The notes beneath the pieces are model-generated. The model saw only the letters and a list, made by a program, of their open reading frames with translations, did no database searches and was not told the DNA's origin. 64,000 nucleotides of DNA from Diogma glabrata (lineage: Eukaryota > Arthropoda > Insecta > Diptera > Cylindrotomidae). Shown in pieces: positions 23,389 through 36,299 of the stretch; position 1 is the stretch's first letter, and each line of letters opens with the position of its first letter. Location: positions 110,275,746 to 110,339,745 of the forward strand of contig OY856187.1 in the NCBI GenBank assembly GCA_963693315.1. Reading direction: 5' to 3'. The translations under genes were made by a program, and so were the position numbers.

Positions 23389-26300
23389 CAGGTATCTAGT
23401 TATTAGTATCTTAGATTTGGTATCTGGTATCTGGTTTATAGTATGTGGTATCTGGTATCTGGTATCTGGTATCTGGTATCTGGTATCTGGTATCTGGTAT
23501 CTGGTATCTGGTATCTGGTATCTGGTATTTGGCATCTGTGATCTGTTATCTGGCATCTAATATCTTGTATCTGGTATCTGGTTACTGGTGTCTAGTATCT
23601 GATATCTGGTATCTGGTAGCTGGTATCTGGTATCTGGTATCTGGTATCTGGTATCTGGTATCTGGTATCTGGTATCTGGTATCTGGTATCTGGTATCTGG
23701 AATATATTATCTGGTATCTGGTAACTGATATCTGGGATCTGGGATCTGACATCTGGTAACTGGTATATGGTATTTGGCATCTGGTATCTGGTATCTGGTA
23801 TCCGGTATCTGGTATCTGGTATCTGGTATCTGGTATCTGGTATCTGTTATCTGGTATCTGGTATCTAGTATCTGGTATCTGGTATCTGGTATCTGGTATC
23901 TGGTATCTGGTATCTGGTATCTGGTATCTAGTATCTGGTATCTGGTATCTGGTATCTGGTATCTGGTATCTGGTAGCTAATATCTGGTAGCTGGTATCTG
24001 GTTTCTGGTATCTGGTATCTGGTAACTGGTATCTGGTATCTGGTATCTGGTATCTGGTATTTAGTATCTGGTATCTGGTATCTGGTATCTGGTATCTGGT
24101 ATCTGGTATCTGGTATCTGGTATCTGGTATCTGATATCTGGTATCTGGTATCTGGTATCTGGTATCTGGTATCTGGTATCTGGTATTTGGCATCTGTGAT
24201 CTGTTATCTGGCATCTAATATCTTGTATCTGATATCTGGTTACTGGTGTCTGGTATCTGATATCTGGTATCTGGTAGCTGGTATCTGGAATCTGGTATCT
24301 GGTATCTGGTATCTGGTATCTGGTATCTGGTATCTGGTATCTGGTATATGGAATCTGGTATCTGGTATCTGGTATCTGGTATCTAGTATTTAGTATCTGG
24401 TATATGGTATCTGGTATCTGGTATCTGGTATCTGGTATCTGGTATATGGTATCTGGTATCTGGTAGCTGGTATCTGATATCTGGTATCTGGTATCTGGTA
24501 TCTGGTATCTGGTATCTGGTATCTGGTATCTGGTATCTGGTATCTGGTATCTGGTATCTGGTATCTGTTATCTGGTAACTGGTATCTGATATCTGTTATC
24601 TGGTATCTGGTATGAGGTATCTGGTATCTGGTATCTGGTATCTGTAATCTGGTATCTGGTATCTGGTATCTGGCATCTGGTATCTGGTATCTGGTATCTT
24701 ATATCTAGTGTCTTGCATCTGTCGTCTTGTACCTGATATCTGGTATGTGGTAACTGGTATCTGGTATCTGATATCTGGTATTTGTTATCTTGAATCTGGT
24801 ATCTGGTATCTGATATCTGGTATCTGGTATCTGGTATCTGGTATCTGGTATCTGGTATCTGGTATATGGTATCTAGTACCTGGTATTTGGTATCTGGTAT
24901 ATGGTATCTAGTCTCTGGCATCTGGTATTTGTTATCTAGTATCTGGTATCTGGTATCTGGTATCTGGTATCTGATATCTGGTATCTGGTATCTGGTATCT
25001 GGTATCTGGTATCTGGTATCTGGTATCTGGTATCTGGTATCTGGTATCTGGTATCTGGTATCTGGTATCTGGTATCTGTAATCTGGTATCTGGTATCTGT
25101 TATCTGGTATCTGGTATCTGGTATGTGGTATGTGGTATCTGGTATCTGGTATCTGGTATTTGGTATCTGGTATCTAGCATCTGGTATCTGCTATCTGATA
25201 CCAGATACCACATACCAGATATCTGGTATATGGTATCTGGTCTCTGATATCTTGTATCTGTTATCTGGTATCTGGTATCTGGTATTTGGTATCTGGTATC
25301 TGGTATCTGGTATCTGATATCTGCTATCTAGTATCTGGTATCTGGTATCTGGTATTTGGGATCTGGTATCTGGTATCTGTTATCTGGTATCTGGGAATGT
25401 CGGATTTGGTATCTGGTTTCTAGTATCTGGTATCTGATATCTGGTATCTAATACCTGGAACCTGGTATTTGGTATCTGCTATATGGTTTCTGGTATCTGG
25501 TATCGGGTATGTGGATTCTGGGATACGGTATCTGTTAATTGGAATATGGTATCTGGTATCTTGTATATGGTATATGGTTTCTGGTTTACGGTCAATGGAA
25601 TCTGGAATGGAGTATCTGGTATATGGTGTTTGGTATCTGGTATCTGGTATCGCGTATCTGGTATCTGGTATCTGATATCTGGTATCTGGAATCTGGTATC
25701 TGGTATCTGGTATCTGGTATCTAATATCTGGTATCTGGTATCTGGTATCTGGTATCTGGTATCTGGTATCTGGTATCTTGTATCTGGTATCTGTTTTCTG
25801 GTATTTGGTATGTGGTATCTAGTATCTGGTATCTTTTATTTGGTATCTGGTATCTGGTATCTGGTATCTGGTATCTGGTATCTGGTATCTGGTATCTGGT
25901 ATCTGATTTCTGGTTTCTGGTATCTGGTATCTGGTATTTGGTATCTGATATCTGGTATCCGGTAATAGGTATCTGGTATTTGGTATCTGGTATCTGGTAT
26001 CTGGTATCAGGTATCTGGTATCTGGTATCTGGTATCTGGTTTTTGGTATTTGGTGTCTGGTGGTATCAGGTATCTGGTAAATGGGATATAGAATCTGGTA
26101 TCTGGTATCTGTTATCTGGTATCTGTTATTTGGTATCTAGTATCTGATATCTGGTATCTGGTTTCTTGTATCTGGTGTCTGGTATATGATATCTGATATC
26201 TGGTGTCTGGTATCTGGTATCTATTATCTGGTATCTGGTATCTGGTACCTGGTACCTGGTATCTGTTATCTGTTATCTGTTATCTGTTATCTGTTATCTG

Positions 26301-27299
26301 TTATCTGTTATCTGTTATCTGTTATCAGTTATCTGTTATCTGTTATCTGTTATCTGATATGTGGTATGTGGTATCTGGTATCTCATATATCGTATCTGGT
26401 ATCTGGTATCTGGTATCTGGTATCTAGTATATTGTATCTGGTATCTGGTATCTGGTATCTTGTACCTGGTATCTGGTATCTGGTATCTGGTATCTGGTAT
26501 CTGGTATCTGGTTTCTGGTATCTGATATCTGGTATCTAGTATCTGGTATCTGGTATCTAGTATATGATATATGATATTTGGTATCTGGTATCTGGTGTGT
26601 TGTATCTGATAAACGATATCTGTTATTTTCTATATTGTATCCGGTATCTAGTATCTAGTATCTCGTATCTAGTATCTGGTTTATGGTATATGGAATTTGG
26701 AAACAATTATCTGATATCTGATAAATGGTATCTGGTATCTGCTATCGTGTATCCGGTATCTGGTATCTGGTATCTTAATTCTGGTATCTGGCATCTGGTG
26801 TCTGGTTTCTGGTATCTGATATCGGATATCCAGTATCCTGTATCTGGTGTCTGGGGTCTGGTATCTGGTATCTGGTATATGGTATCTGGTATCTGGTACC
26901 TGGTATCTGGTATCTTGTATCTGGTTTCTTGTGTCTTGTATCTGTTATCTTGCATATGGTATCTGGTATCTAGTATCCTCTATCTGGTATCTGATATCTG
27001 GTATCTGGTATCTTGTATCTTGTTTCTTGTATCTTGTTTCTGCTACCTAGTATACGGGATCTGGTAGCTGGTATCTGGTATTTGGTGTCTGGCATCTTGT
27101 ATTTGGTATCTGGTATCTGTTATCTGGTATGTGGTATTTGGTATCTGGCATCTGGTATCTATTTTCTGGTATCTGGTATCTGGTCTCTTGTCTCGGTTAT
27201 CTGGTAACTGGTGGCAAGTATCTGGTATCTGGTATCTGGTATCGGGTTTCTGGTTTCTCGTATCTGGTATCTGGCATCTGATTTCTAAAACCTGGTTTC
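23389..27299. repeat. Giant heptamer array (GGTATCT)n, main block
   Basis: About 3.9 kb, roughly 560 unit lengths, of the 7 bp unit GGTATCT with scattered substitutions. Because 7 is not divisible by 3, all three frames cycle through the same peptide (YLVSGIW on +, YQIPDTR on -), so long open frames on both strands are by-products. A sub-block of the variant GTTATCT lies near 26264-26355. A short inverted patch (CCAGATACCACATACCAGAT) lies at about 25198-25222. Purity falls toward the right end. Confidence 0.97.
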
Positions 27300-28020
27300 T
27301 AATGTACTAGAAAGGGATGGGAAAAATTACGTCCATGCCAAATTCTTAACAAAAAACACATATCAGTTTTATGATTATTTTCCAATGCAGCAAGTATTAT
27401 TATTTATTACTGATAAAAGATCAAGAATTGAGCTCAAAATTTAAAATAACTCTTATTCTTGCATTCGCTCAGGACTGATATTTGGATACAATGATTTTTT
27501 TTCATATTTTAGTTCAATTTTTGTGATATTTTTACCAATATGGTTTTCCAAATTTGATTAATCGATTAATCAAAGATTTTTCCGATCTTTTAGGGAATCG
27601 ATTTTTTTTAATTTCTATTATCGGTTCTAAAGAATCGATTCTTTTTTCAATAAAATCCCATCTCTAGTTTAAAGTATACTTTCCATTATGAAGGATACAG
27701 CTTGTATAGTTTCTTATCATTTTCAATTAGAACAGTATATTTTTAAACACATAATTTTGTAAGGTCTGAAAATTCCACTGACAGAGCGAGATACAGATCC
27801 TATTAATGAAACAAGACAAAAATCTTGTATGTAATTCGGAGTACAAAGTATCTTTATTGCCTTCGCCTAGAGCAACAATTTCACTCTTATGCAAAAAAGA
27901 CCTACTTTACGCCCTTAATACATAGATAGCCATTAAATTTGTATTTTTTCTTATATCATTATAAAAGTTGAACTTTTAAATATGATATACCACGCGTATT
28001 TGTTTAAAAAAAAATTAATA
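27300..28020 (+). repeat. Truncated copy of the nested hAT composite inside the array
   Basis: These 721 bp match 31565-32285 with only two substitutions and no indels. The copy starts inside the inner element, crosses its right end (TCCCATCTCTA) and the adjoining duplicated target GTTTAAAG, and stops inside the outer element. Neither outer terminus is present and both sides abut heptamer repeats, so it did not arrive by ordinary transposition. Confidence 0.95.
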
Positions 28021-28035
28021 TTAATTAAAAATTAT

Positions 28036-28462
28036 TATCTTATATCTGGTATCTGGTATATGGTATCTGGTGTCTGGTATCTGGTATCTGGTATGTGGTA
28101 TCTATTATTTTGTATCTGGTATGTGGTATCTGATATCTGGTATATGGTATTTGGTATCTGATATCTGGTATCTGATATCTGGTATGTGGTATGCGGTATC
28201 TGGTATCTGGTATTTGGTATCTGGTATCTGGTATCTGGTATCTGGTATCTGGTATCTGACATCTGGTATTTGGTATCTGGTATCTGGTTTCTGGTATCTG
28301 GTATCTGGTATCAGGTATCTGGTATCTGGTATCAGGTATATTGAATCTGGTATCTGGTATCTGTTATCTTTTATCTGGTATTTGGTATCTTGTATCTGGT
28401 ATCTGGTATCTGGTATCTGGTCTCTGGTTTTTGGTTTCCGGAATTTATATTCTGACATCTGG
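28036..28462. repeat. Heptamer array, second block
   Basis: About 430 bp of the same GGTATCT unit in the same orientation as the main block, separated from it by the 721 bp hAT copy. Confidence 0.95.
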
Positions 28463-30568
28463 TTAACCAGATTTACTTAGGGAAATTAAAAAAAAATTAT
28501 GAAAAAGGATCGACAAGTAGTAAGCTTGCCTAACAAGTTAAGGTTTCATTTGCAATTTACAGATGTAAGAATTTAAGAAAAAAATAAAACGAATATGTCC
28601 CTTTTTCCTCTAAAAATTATCCTTCTAAGTAACTTATTCGTCCCAAATTCTATCATGCAATAATATAAAATTTGATTTTTCTAGCACCAAACCATTCCTA
28701 AACAGAAAGATAACTTGTCCGCATGATAACATAAAAGATAATATATTTCCAAAGTATGTGATGTGTTGGAAAATTAAATTTTTTATAATATCAAAAACAT
28801 TCCCACATCATTCAACTGTAGAAGGATCTTTGTCATTATCGTTCTCCCATACCACTTTTTCCATATTTTCATTAAAAATAAATTTTTAAATTTTCTTTTA
28901 TACCAAAAACCATGAATCATTTTTCAATCGTTTTTTTTTTCATAACTTTAAGAACATTAAGGAATGTGATGACATAGAAAAAAATAAATTAAGAAAATTT
29001 TTGGTAACCTAAAACTATCATATGACTTTTTTTCGTTCATAATTTTTCGAGATAATAATTTAATGGATCAAGTTGGAATTCCCTTACATGTATTATTAGT
29101 GATGTTGAAAAATTAAAATATCTTTTCTTTTTTTTTTTACTATTTAACATACATTTGCCACCTCATTAAAAAGTTAATGTTAACGCATATGTTCGTTTTA
29201 CCAACATATAAAAAAATGTAATTTATGGAACGAAAAAATTATTCCAAAAAAATTATGAAAAGTTACATATGTGTCGATTTTATGCTACATATTTTTTATC
29301 TTTTTTAAAGAAATTTTATCTCAATTTACTGTCATCAGTGTGATATCTGAGATGATTAAAAGATTTTTCGTGGAAGGAAAATTGAATTACCATTATAACA
29401 TAAAATCTTTTTAATGATCAATGATCAGGATGATATATTGAAAAAATATTTATGAGAATTTAATTGAATGTGACTACACTACAATAAAAACATAATAGTT
29501 AATTGGTAGCTTTCACTGTGAATCATGATTGCATCTAGTATATGTCAGTAAAATGTATCATTAAATCATACAAACAATAATCTCATTTTACAACCATTTA
29601 CTCAATTTACACAAAATCCTTGATTATTTTCGACCACAGATTTCAAACAAAAAAAATTATTTTGTTTCAGTTTACAACCATATCCTCCTTAATTTTCTAT
29701 ACGTCTCAAATGAAATAGGGACTGAACACAAATTTAAAAAAAAAATGGGATGAAAAACAGGAAACATTTGTCTCCAGATTTTTCATCTTTAAATTTTATT
29801 TTACGTTAAAAACCGAAATTATTGAAGATTTATATGTTTGTTGTTCTGATTTTGGAATATTTGGCCACAAATCAAAACATATATTTTTTGTCCATTTAGA
29901 ATTAGATTACAAATTTTTTCTAGTGTGATCTCTTTACACAGGATGGTTTTTCAAATTATTATTTATGATTGCAATATTTTAAAGTGAAATTATTTTAGTT
30001 ATTTGTATTTAATTGAATTTAAAATAGTGTTATTTGATTTCAATTTTGAATGTTGGAAAAGCTTTCAAACCACTAAAGTTGATTCTCATCACTGAAATTA
30101 ATTTGAAATAAAATTTTAATATTCATTTTCATTTTTATTATTTTTAGCTTGCTATCACGTTACAAAACGAATATGTAAGTGATATAAATTAACATTATGG
30201 CTTAAAAGTGATGAGCTTTATTTTTGTTTGTTCGTTTGACCAAAACAGACAAATAGAAGGTTAGTGTGATAATAAATATTTATTAGGTTTACAAACAGAA
30301 AACAAAATTAAAGTGTACGTTTTGAATTTTTTTTAATGTGGATTTTATTGGTAAAATTTGGCTTGAAAGCCATTATAAAAGTAAGAATAATGAACATGGT
30401 TTTTTGCGTTCCGTACAAATTTAAGTTAAACATTAATAATGATTTTATGAGAAATTTAATGCAAAAATTCCCATATGACGTAAAAAAATTTCCATAATAT
30501 GGAGTCTGATGTCAGTGGAAATATTCAAGTTAAGTAAATAAATAAGTGGTGATGATAAACTTCGAAAT
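28463..30568. other. Non-coding AT-rich region
   Basis: Nothing recognisable; no long frame on either strand. Confidence 0.5.
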
Positions 30569-30655
30569 AGTTATCACCTCAGTGGCGTAATTGATAACGT
30601 GTCTGCCAACGCCTATGAACATGGCACTGAAGAGAAAGGTTCGAATTCCTCCGAA
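30569..30655 (+). repeat. tRNA-like sequence (possible SINE head or tRNA pseudogene)
   Basis: An A-box-like TGGCGTAATTGATAACG (30583-30599) and a B-box-like GGTTCGAATTCC (30638-30649) have the order of a tRNA internal promoter. The spacing is longer than in a standard tRNA and acceptor-stem pairing is not evident. A tRNA-derived SINE fragment is the likely reading. Confidence 0.45.
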
Positions 30656-31129
30656 ACACCTAAAATGAGAAATAGAGTTTTTATCTGAGAAATTTCCATG
30701 TTGTCTAATATGCATACATATATGACAATAATTAACCAAGTGTTAGCCATTGATTTCACATTGATTGGAAAAAATCAATCGAGACTTAGGATGTTAACAT
30801 TGTAGTCGTCGTCTACCTATCGCCACTCCCTGCGGTACTAATATGAACAGCATGGAAAGTTATCTACTCGTACCGATCATTGAGAGTTATGTATGATCTT
30901 TTTGCATAGTTACACTAGTTTACCAGGAATTTCCATTGGTGCTTGAGATAGTTATAGTTTCGTTTTGTTAAGTTAAGCCTCACTCAAAAGTAATGTCGCA
31001 ATCAACACTTAAACTGAAATGCATTTCAGTTACCGGATATCACATACTGGGCAATTTATTAGCACAGGTCACGCGGTGTAGTCTTACCTATTCTAATCAG
31101 ATTTCTCATAACTCTAACACAGCTGTTTC
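30656..31129. other. Spacer and left TSD of the hAT composite
   Basis: No gene recognised. The last eight bases (GCTGTTTC, 31122-31129) are the left target-site duplication of the next element. Confidence 0.6.
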
Positions 31130-32410
31130 TAGGGCATGGTTAGATTAATCGATTGTTCGATTAATTGATCATTTCGCAAATTGTTCGATTAATTGAACAA
31201 AAAAATTATTAATCGATTAATCTAAATTTACTAAAATGTTTTAAATTTACAAATTTATTTTTAAAAAAATCTTTACTTTGCCTTAAGTAATATTTTTATT
31301 ATTAATCCAACCAGTAAACTATGGTTTAAAGTAGAGATGGGACATCGTAATCGATTCTTCGATCTAATCGATTAATCGTTTAAAAAAGAATCGATTCAAT
31401 TCCATTTTTATGAATCGAAAATATTGAAAGAATCGATCTTTTATAGACCGATTCTTGAAATATTCTTTTAATATTATTTTTATGAAATATGACTGTTGTA
31501 CAATAAATTGTAAATTTTGCTTATGGTTTTATACTAAACACGAAATAAAGTATAAGAACCGTGATAATGTACTAGAAAGGGATGGGAAAAATTACGTCCA
31601 TGCCAAATTCTTAACAAAAAACACATATCAGTTTTATGATTATTTTCCAATGCAGCAAGTATTATTATTTATTACTGATAAAAGATCAAGAATTGAGCTC
31701 AAAATTTAAAATAACTCTTATTCTTGCATTCGCTCAGGACTGATATTTGGATACAATGATTTTTTTTCATATTTTAGTTCAATTTTTGTGATATTTTTAC
31801 CAATATGGTTTTCCAAATTTGATTAATCGATTAATCAAAGATTTTTCCGATCTTTTAGGGAATCGATTTTTTTTAATTTCTATTATCGGTTCTAAAGAAT
31901 CGATTCTTTTTTCAATAAAATCCCATCTCTAGTTTAAAGTATACTTTCCATTATGAAGGATACAGCTTGTATAGTTTCTTATCATTTTCAATTAGAACAG
32001 TATATTTTTAAACACATAATTTTGTAAGGTCTGAAAATTCCACTGACAGAGCGAGATACAGATCCTATTAATGAAACAAGACAAAAATCTTGTATGTAAT
32101 TCGGAGTACAAAGTATCTTTATTGCCTTCGCCTTGAGCAACAATTTCACTCTTATGCAAAAAAGACCTACTTTACGCCCTTAATACATAGATAGCCATTA
32201 AATTTGTATTTTTTCTTATATCATTGTAAAAGTTGAACTTTTAAATATGATATACCACGCGTATTTGTTTAAAAAAAAATTAATAAAAATTAAAAATATT
32301 AGAATTAGTGAAAATTTTATTTAATTGATTAATCGATTAATCGGTGTTAAAATTTTCATATTAATCGTTAATCGATATTTAGTCCCAATCGATTAATCGA
32401 CCATGCCCTA
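31130..32410. mobile_element. Outer hAT-type non-autonomous element (TAGGGCATGGT ends)
   Basis: Termini TAGGGCATGGT and ACCATGCCCTA are flanked by a perfect 8 bp TSD, GCTGTTTC, at 31122-31129 and 32411-32418. The 8 bp TSD and TA-containing ends are hallmarks of the hAT superfamily. Subterminal regions hold many ATCGATTAATCG words. No transposase is visible. It carries a second hAT element at 31332-31931, so its own length is about 670 bp. Confidence 0.9.
31332..31931. mobile_element. Inner hAT-type element nested in the outer one (TAGAGATGGGA ends)
   Basis: 600 bp with termini TAGAGATGGGA and TCCCATCTCTA, flanked by a perfect 8 bp TSD, GTTTAAAG (31324-31331 and 31932-31939). Both ends carry AATCGATTCTT words inside the TIR. 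The 84-codon frame at 31455-31709 (+) is not recognised and may be chance. It inserted after the outer element was in place or circulating. Confidence 0.92.
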
Positions 32411-32418
32411 GCTGTTTC

Positions 32419-33718
32419 CTAAACTTTTTTGTGGTACTAAAACTTTAGCACATATGGTTCTGCATAAACTATCTCAGTTAAAGAACAACAATAAATCTTC
32501 ATTTTTTCAAAACTCAACAGCTTTCTAATATGTCCAATCCTTTCCAATTTTTTTTAACGTAATATTCTCATGATCAAACTGATTCGTAATTAAACATTGA
32601 CAAACTTCTAATAAATGTCAAATATTTTAACAATCATTTTTGATACCCAAAAAAAATTTCGAATCACAAAACCTTATTTTTTATCAAAAACAATGTTTCG
32701 GCAAAATATAAAAAACCCCTTTTGCCATTATTGTCAAATACCTTGAACCTATAATAATGATCACCATCAATTATAATTGAGATGATCACCGGATTTTCAA
32801 CTCATTAAAAATTCAATGATCAAATGAAAATCAACCGCAAACATTTATTTTTTTTTCTTTAAATCAATCTTTTAAAATCTTTCTTCTGATTAAATTTAGA
32901 TCATTGATAAGAAATGAAAATACATTCTTGAAGCAGGTAAACGGGGATGGATTAAGAATGAAAAAATTTTGTTTGTAAAAAAAATGTATGAAATTGTATC
33001 AAAATCTCAAATGAATATAGGCGTGATTGTGGAATTGATCGTGGTAGAGTTTTGTTGTGGAATTTATTGATGAAAAAAAGGTTCTTAGTTCCAATAAAGT
33101 TTGAATTATAATGAATGAAAAATGTTGTCAAGTTACAGTTTATATAATTTATTAAAAGAATATTTATCTAGATCGGATGTTATATATTTTAATAGTATTT
33201 ATTTGGTGGAAGACCAAACCTAAAAATCCAACTGTTTTTTCAATATTTTAAAATAAAAATAAGTTATTGTTGTTTCTAATAACATGTGTGTTGTTATTAT
33301 TGGTTCGAAATACATAATGATTTATATTTCATTTTCATGTGTATAGATTCAGATTCTTTTCTTCATGAAAATTTAGAAAACGAAATTATTTTAAGTTTTT
33401 ATAAATAAATCACGTGATATGATTATTTTTTTGTGACACAAAATTTAGAAAAAAATTACAGAAAACTTGTATTAATTTGATAATTATGTGGATTTTCGAG
33501 TTACATTAGGAAATGTTAACAACTACTAATTTTTTTACCAGCTACCACAGTTTAAATTAAAACTGCTGATGGTACCAGCTAAAAAGTTATTGGATATCTT
33601 TACACTAAAGTTTCGTTCAAAGGCCAAAGTGAGTGTCTTGACTCAATGTATCATTCCGTATCTTTCCCAGGATTTATATTTTGGCATTGATTTTTTCAAC
33701 AATTTTAAATTACTATAA
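32419..33718. other. Non-coding AT-rich region
   Basis: Nothing recognised. Confidence 0.5.
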
Positions 33719-34031
33719 CCCGGGTAGGAACTGCCAATATTAAACAACGAACCAATCTTGGGCCAGTATTGGCGAGCCAAGCCATGGCTAGTTAACTTTG
33801 AGTTCAGTCTGGGCCAGTTGTAAATGCATAGACTGAACCACGATTCAGTTTATTATATTACGCGTTATTCACCAGGTTAACGCACTGTAAACATGTCTTT
33901 GTCTTTCCACAACATCTTTCCACACATTCAAAGAAGGTTTAAAGTCTAAAATGTTAAGCCTGGCCCAAACCCCAAAAGCTGTGGCGCGGGCTTGGCCGCA
34001 GGCTGGGTACATTAGCTTTTTCTTACCCGAG
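33719..34031. mobile_element. Possible MITE, about 310 bp, GC-richer
   Basis: The left end CCCGGGTAGGAA and right end TCTTACCCGAG are roughly inverted. GGGCCAG words on the left face CTGGCCC on the right. The stretch is visibly less AT-rich than its surroundings. TSD unclear. Confidence 0.4.
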
Positions 34032-34209
34032 AATTATTAATATCTTATTAGAATCTTTTTTAAATTCTATCGAATAAATTGCTACAGTTCTTACCGCAGA
34101 AGATGGTCTGTTTCCGGATGCAATATAAATTCTGACGTTTTTCTCTATAACGGGTTTAGGTCAAATACATGCGTTTGAACATATTGTTTATACTGGTGAC
34201 TTCATGTTG

Positions 34210-35480
34210 TCTTCAGCAATCAAACCCTCTACTCGATAACATTAGAAAAAGAGAAGATAGTGGGATATGAGAAGGATCGTATGTTGGCGCTGGGTGTGAA
34301 GGAGTTTGATACCAGTTCTTAGAGTTTGCCAGTGATTCTAGTACACAAACTTGACAAAGTTTGCCCCTATTTGGACTCACCTAAAGTCAATGCGATCATC
34401 AAAAAAGAGGACCCTTTTTACTTCTCCAAATGAACCATATTCAAAGTAACATGATATCTCTCAAGCTACTTGCATCTCCAGATTGGATTTGAACGATTTT
34501 TTCTGACAGATCTCTTTGGACAAGTTGTCTAGGGAGAAAACTGCGTTCACCGTGCTTGGTTGGCCGTTGTCCTAGTTTGTAATGATACCCTTCGGCCTGT
34601 GCACTGCACATTGAACCATGACAGAGTTTATGGATCAGGTGATCCCTGCATATTTAAGGGACTGCGCCTTCGTATATCTGGCTGGTTTTTATGCATAAAT
34701 GTTTATAAATTTAATTCATTTCCACGTTCACCTCATTTATGCCTTATTTGGTAATATGGAGCTTGCGAAAACTGCAAGGTTTGATTTTTATTTTAATTAC
34801 GTATAATACATCGATACGGTTACTGCTCGATTTGAATTCATACAGGAGAGTTAACTGACAAGCTGATTGCTCGGGCTCATGATCCGTCTATTTCTACGCA
34901 CAGAGTTCCGAACTCTTTGTATAAGCTGCTTCGATTTTATATTTTATTTTTAGCATTTGGATAATCAACCAAATTAAATCCTTTGTTTCTTGCTGTGTCA
35001 TTTGCAAAATCGTCATTACTTCTAACACGATGTTACGTGATCCAAAGTTTTATCGCTCGTCTACGTGGATACGTAGAAGACCTGAAAACCATACTCGGTG
35101 GAGCGTGTATTTTAGCAAAATTGCTTGTGAAATCAAAATGTTCGATTGATCGATGCATCAAACTAAAGATTGTTCTCCACATTATGCATTTTATGGTCAA
35201 CTCATAATCGCTCATGGTACGTCTTACTCTTTGTTGAGACGTATGAATTGCCGGAGATTGGTTAAACTTTCGACCATCTAGATCAATTAGTTATCAATTA
35301 TACTACAGAGCTGACTGCTAAAGTCTTCAAAACGCAAACCGGTACAATTTGGGCGCTGCGCGTTGGTTCCTGGTGACATCATATGTTATCAAAACCTTGT
35401 TTTGAGTGACGCCCCAAGTAGCTTAGCACTTTGCTAAAGCTAAAGACCTTAAATGACGACTTAAAGGACCTTTGTAACGG
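34210..35480 (+). pseudogene. Ty3/Gypsy-like pol relic (RT and integrase pieces)
   Basis: Plus-strand decayed pol. An RT N-terminal region starts at about 34210 (DRMLALGV-like at ~34275). A REKTAFT-like word lies near 34535 and a PFGLC-like word near 34590, both diagnostic of Gypsy RT. The RT C-terminal half and RNase H are largely missing. A possible zinc-binding C-x2-C of integrase lies near 34990. An integrase C-terminal-like stretch with YAFYGQ and LLRRMNC words lies near 35180-35250. Multiple stops and frameshifts. Domain order is correct for Gypsy. No LTRs found. Confidence 0.72.
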
Positions 35481-36299
35481 TTCCTATGAACTAAAGGACT
35501 CCATTTCATGAAGACGGATACGATCTGATAAATTTTATAAATACTTGTGTTTGTACTATAATAAAACGGTTTTTGTTTATACCAAGATTTCAAATATGAA
35601 AAAAAAAAATTAACACACGAAAATCTCTAATTCAATTTAATTTAATTCATCATTTTAAGACCAAAAGCTCAGAAAATATGTGATAAGAATCATAATAGAA
35701 GCAAAAAGGAAAAACTTAACTTGTAATGTTGATTGTAGTACATTCAATCTTCTTGTCCAATAGAACAATCAGCTAGCCCGCATAGTAGCAACAGGACTGA
35801 TCACAGTTTATCACAAAATTCTTCGACAAACGATGCGTATAATCCTTTAGAAACCCTCAATAAATAATAAATTCCTGATTGACTTTCCGATCACTTGTAC
35901 ATTCCAATAAGCGTTCGGTTGCTGTTAACTACAACCATTAACTTGATACACGTAATGCAGATCTAAAAGACGTTTATATTGATTTCACTTCGGGTCGATT
36001 AAATCATGATTATTTTAGATTTATTCCCATTGTAAAATGTACCAAATTATTCACCCTTATCAACATCGTCCAAATTTTTTATATAATAATTTCTTAATTG
36101 ATCATAAAATGGTTCGGTTTCCAAAAAAGTTTATCGTTTGAAATTTGTTAAAATTTTTTCAACAAAAATTATACTATACAATTAGCCAAAACCTTATTTT
36201 CAATATCTTTATTTTTGATTTTTATTTAAATGTTTGTTTACACCAGCCAATTTAACAATAATTTTCACAAAATAAATTTTTATTTTTAGACCAAATAAT
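35481..36299. other. Non-coding spacer
   Basis: May contain the 3' flank of the Gypsy relic; nothing else recognised. Confidence 0.4.

Noticed and set aside
23389..28462. CRISPR-like array
   Set aside because: The repeats are contiguous 7-mers with no spacers, and the genome is eukaryotic.
23293..28480. Many long open frames on both strands repeating YLVSGIW or YQIPDTR
   Set aside because: They follow directly from a 7 bp tandem repeat lacking stop codons; both strands are open and there is no gene structure.
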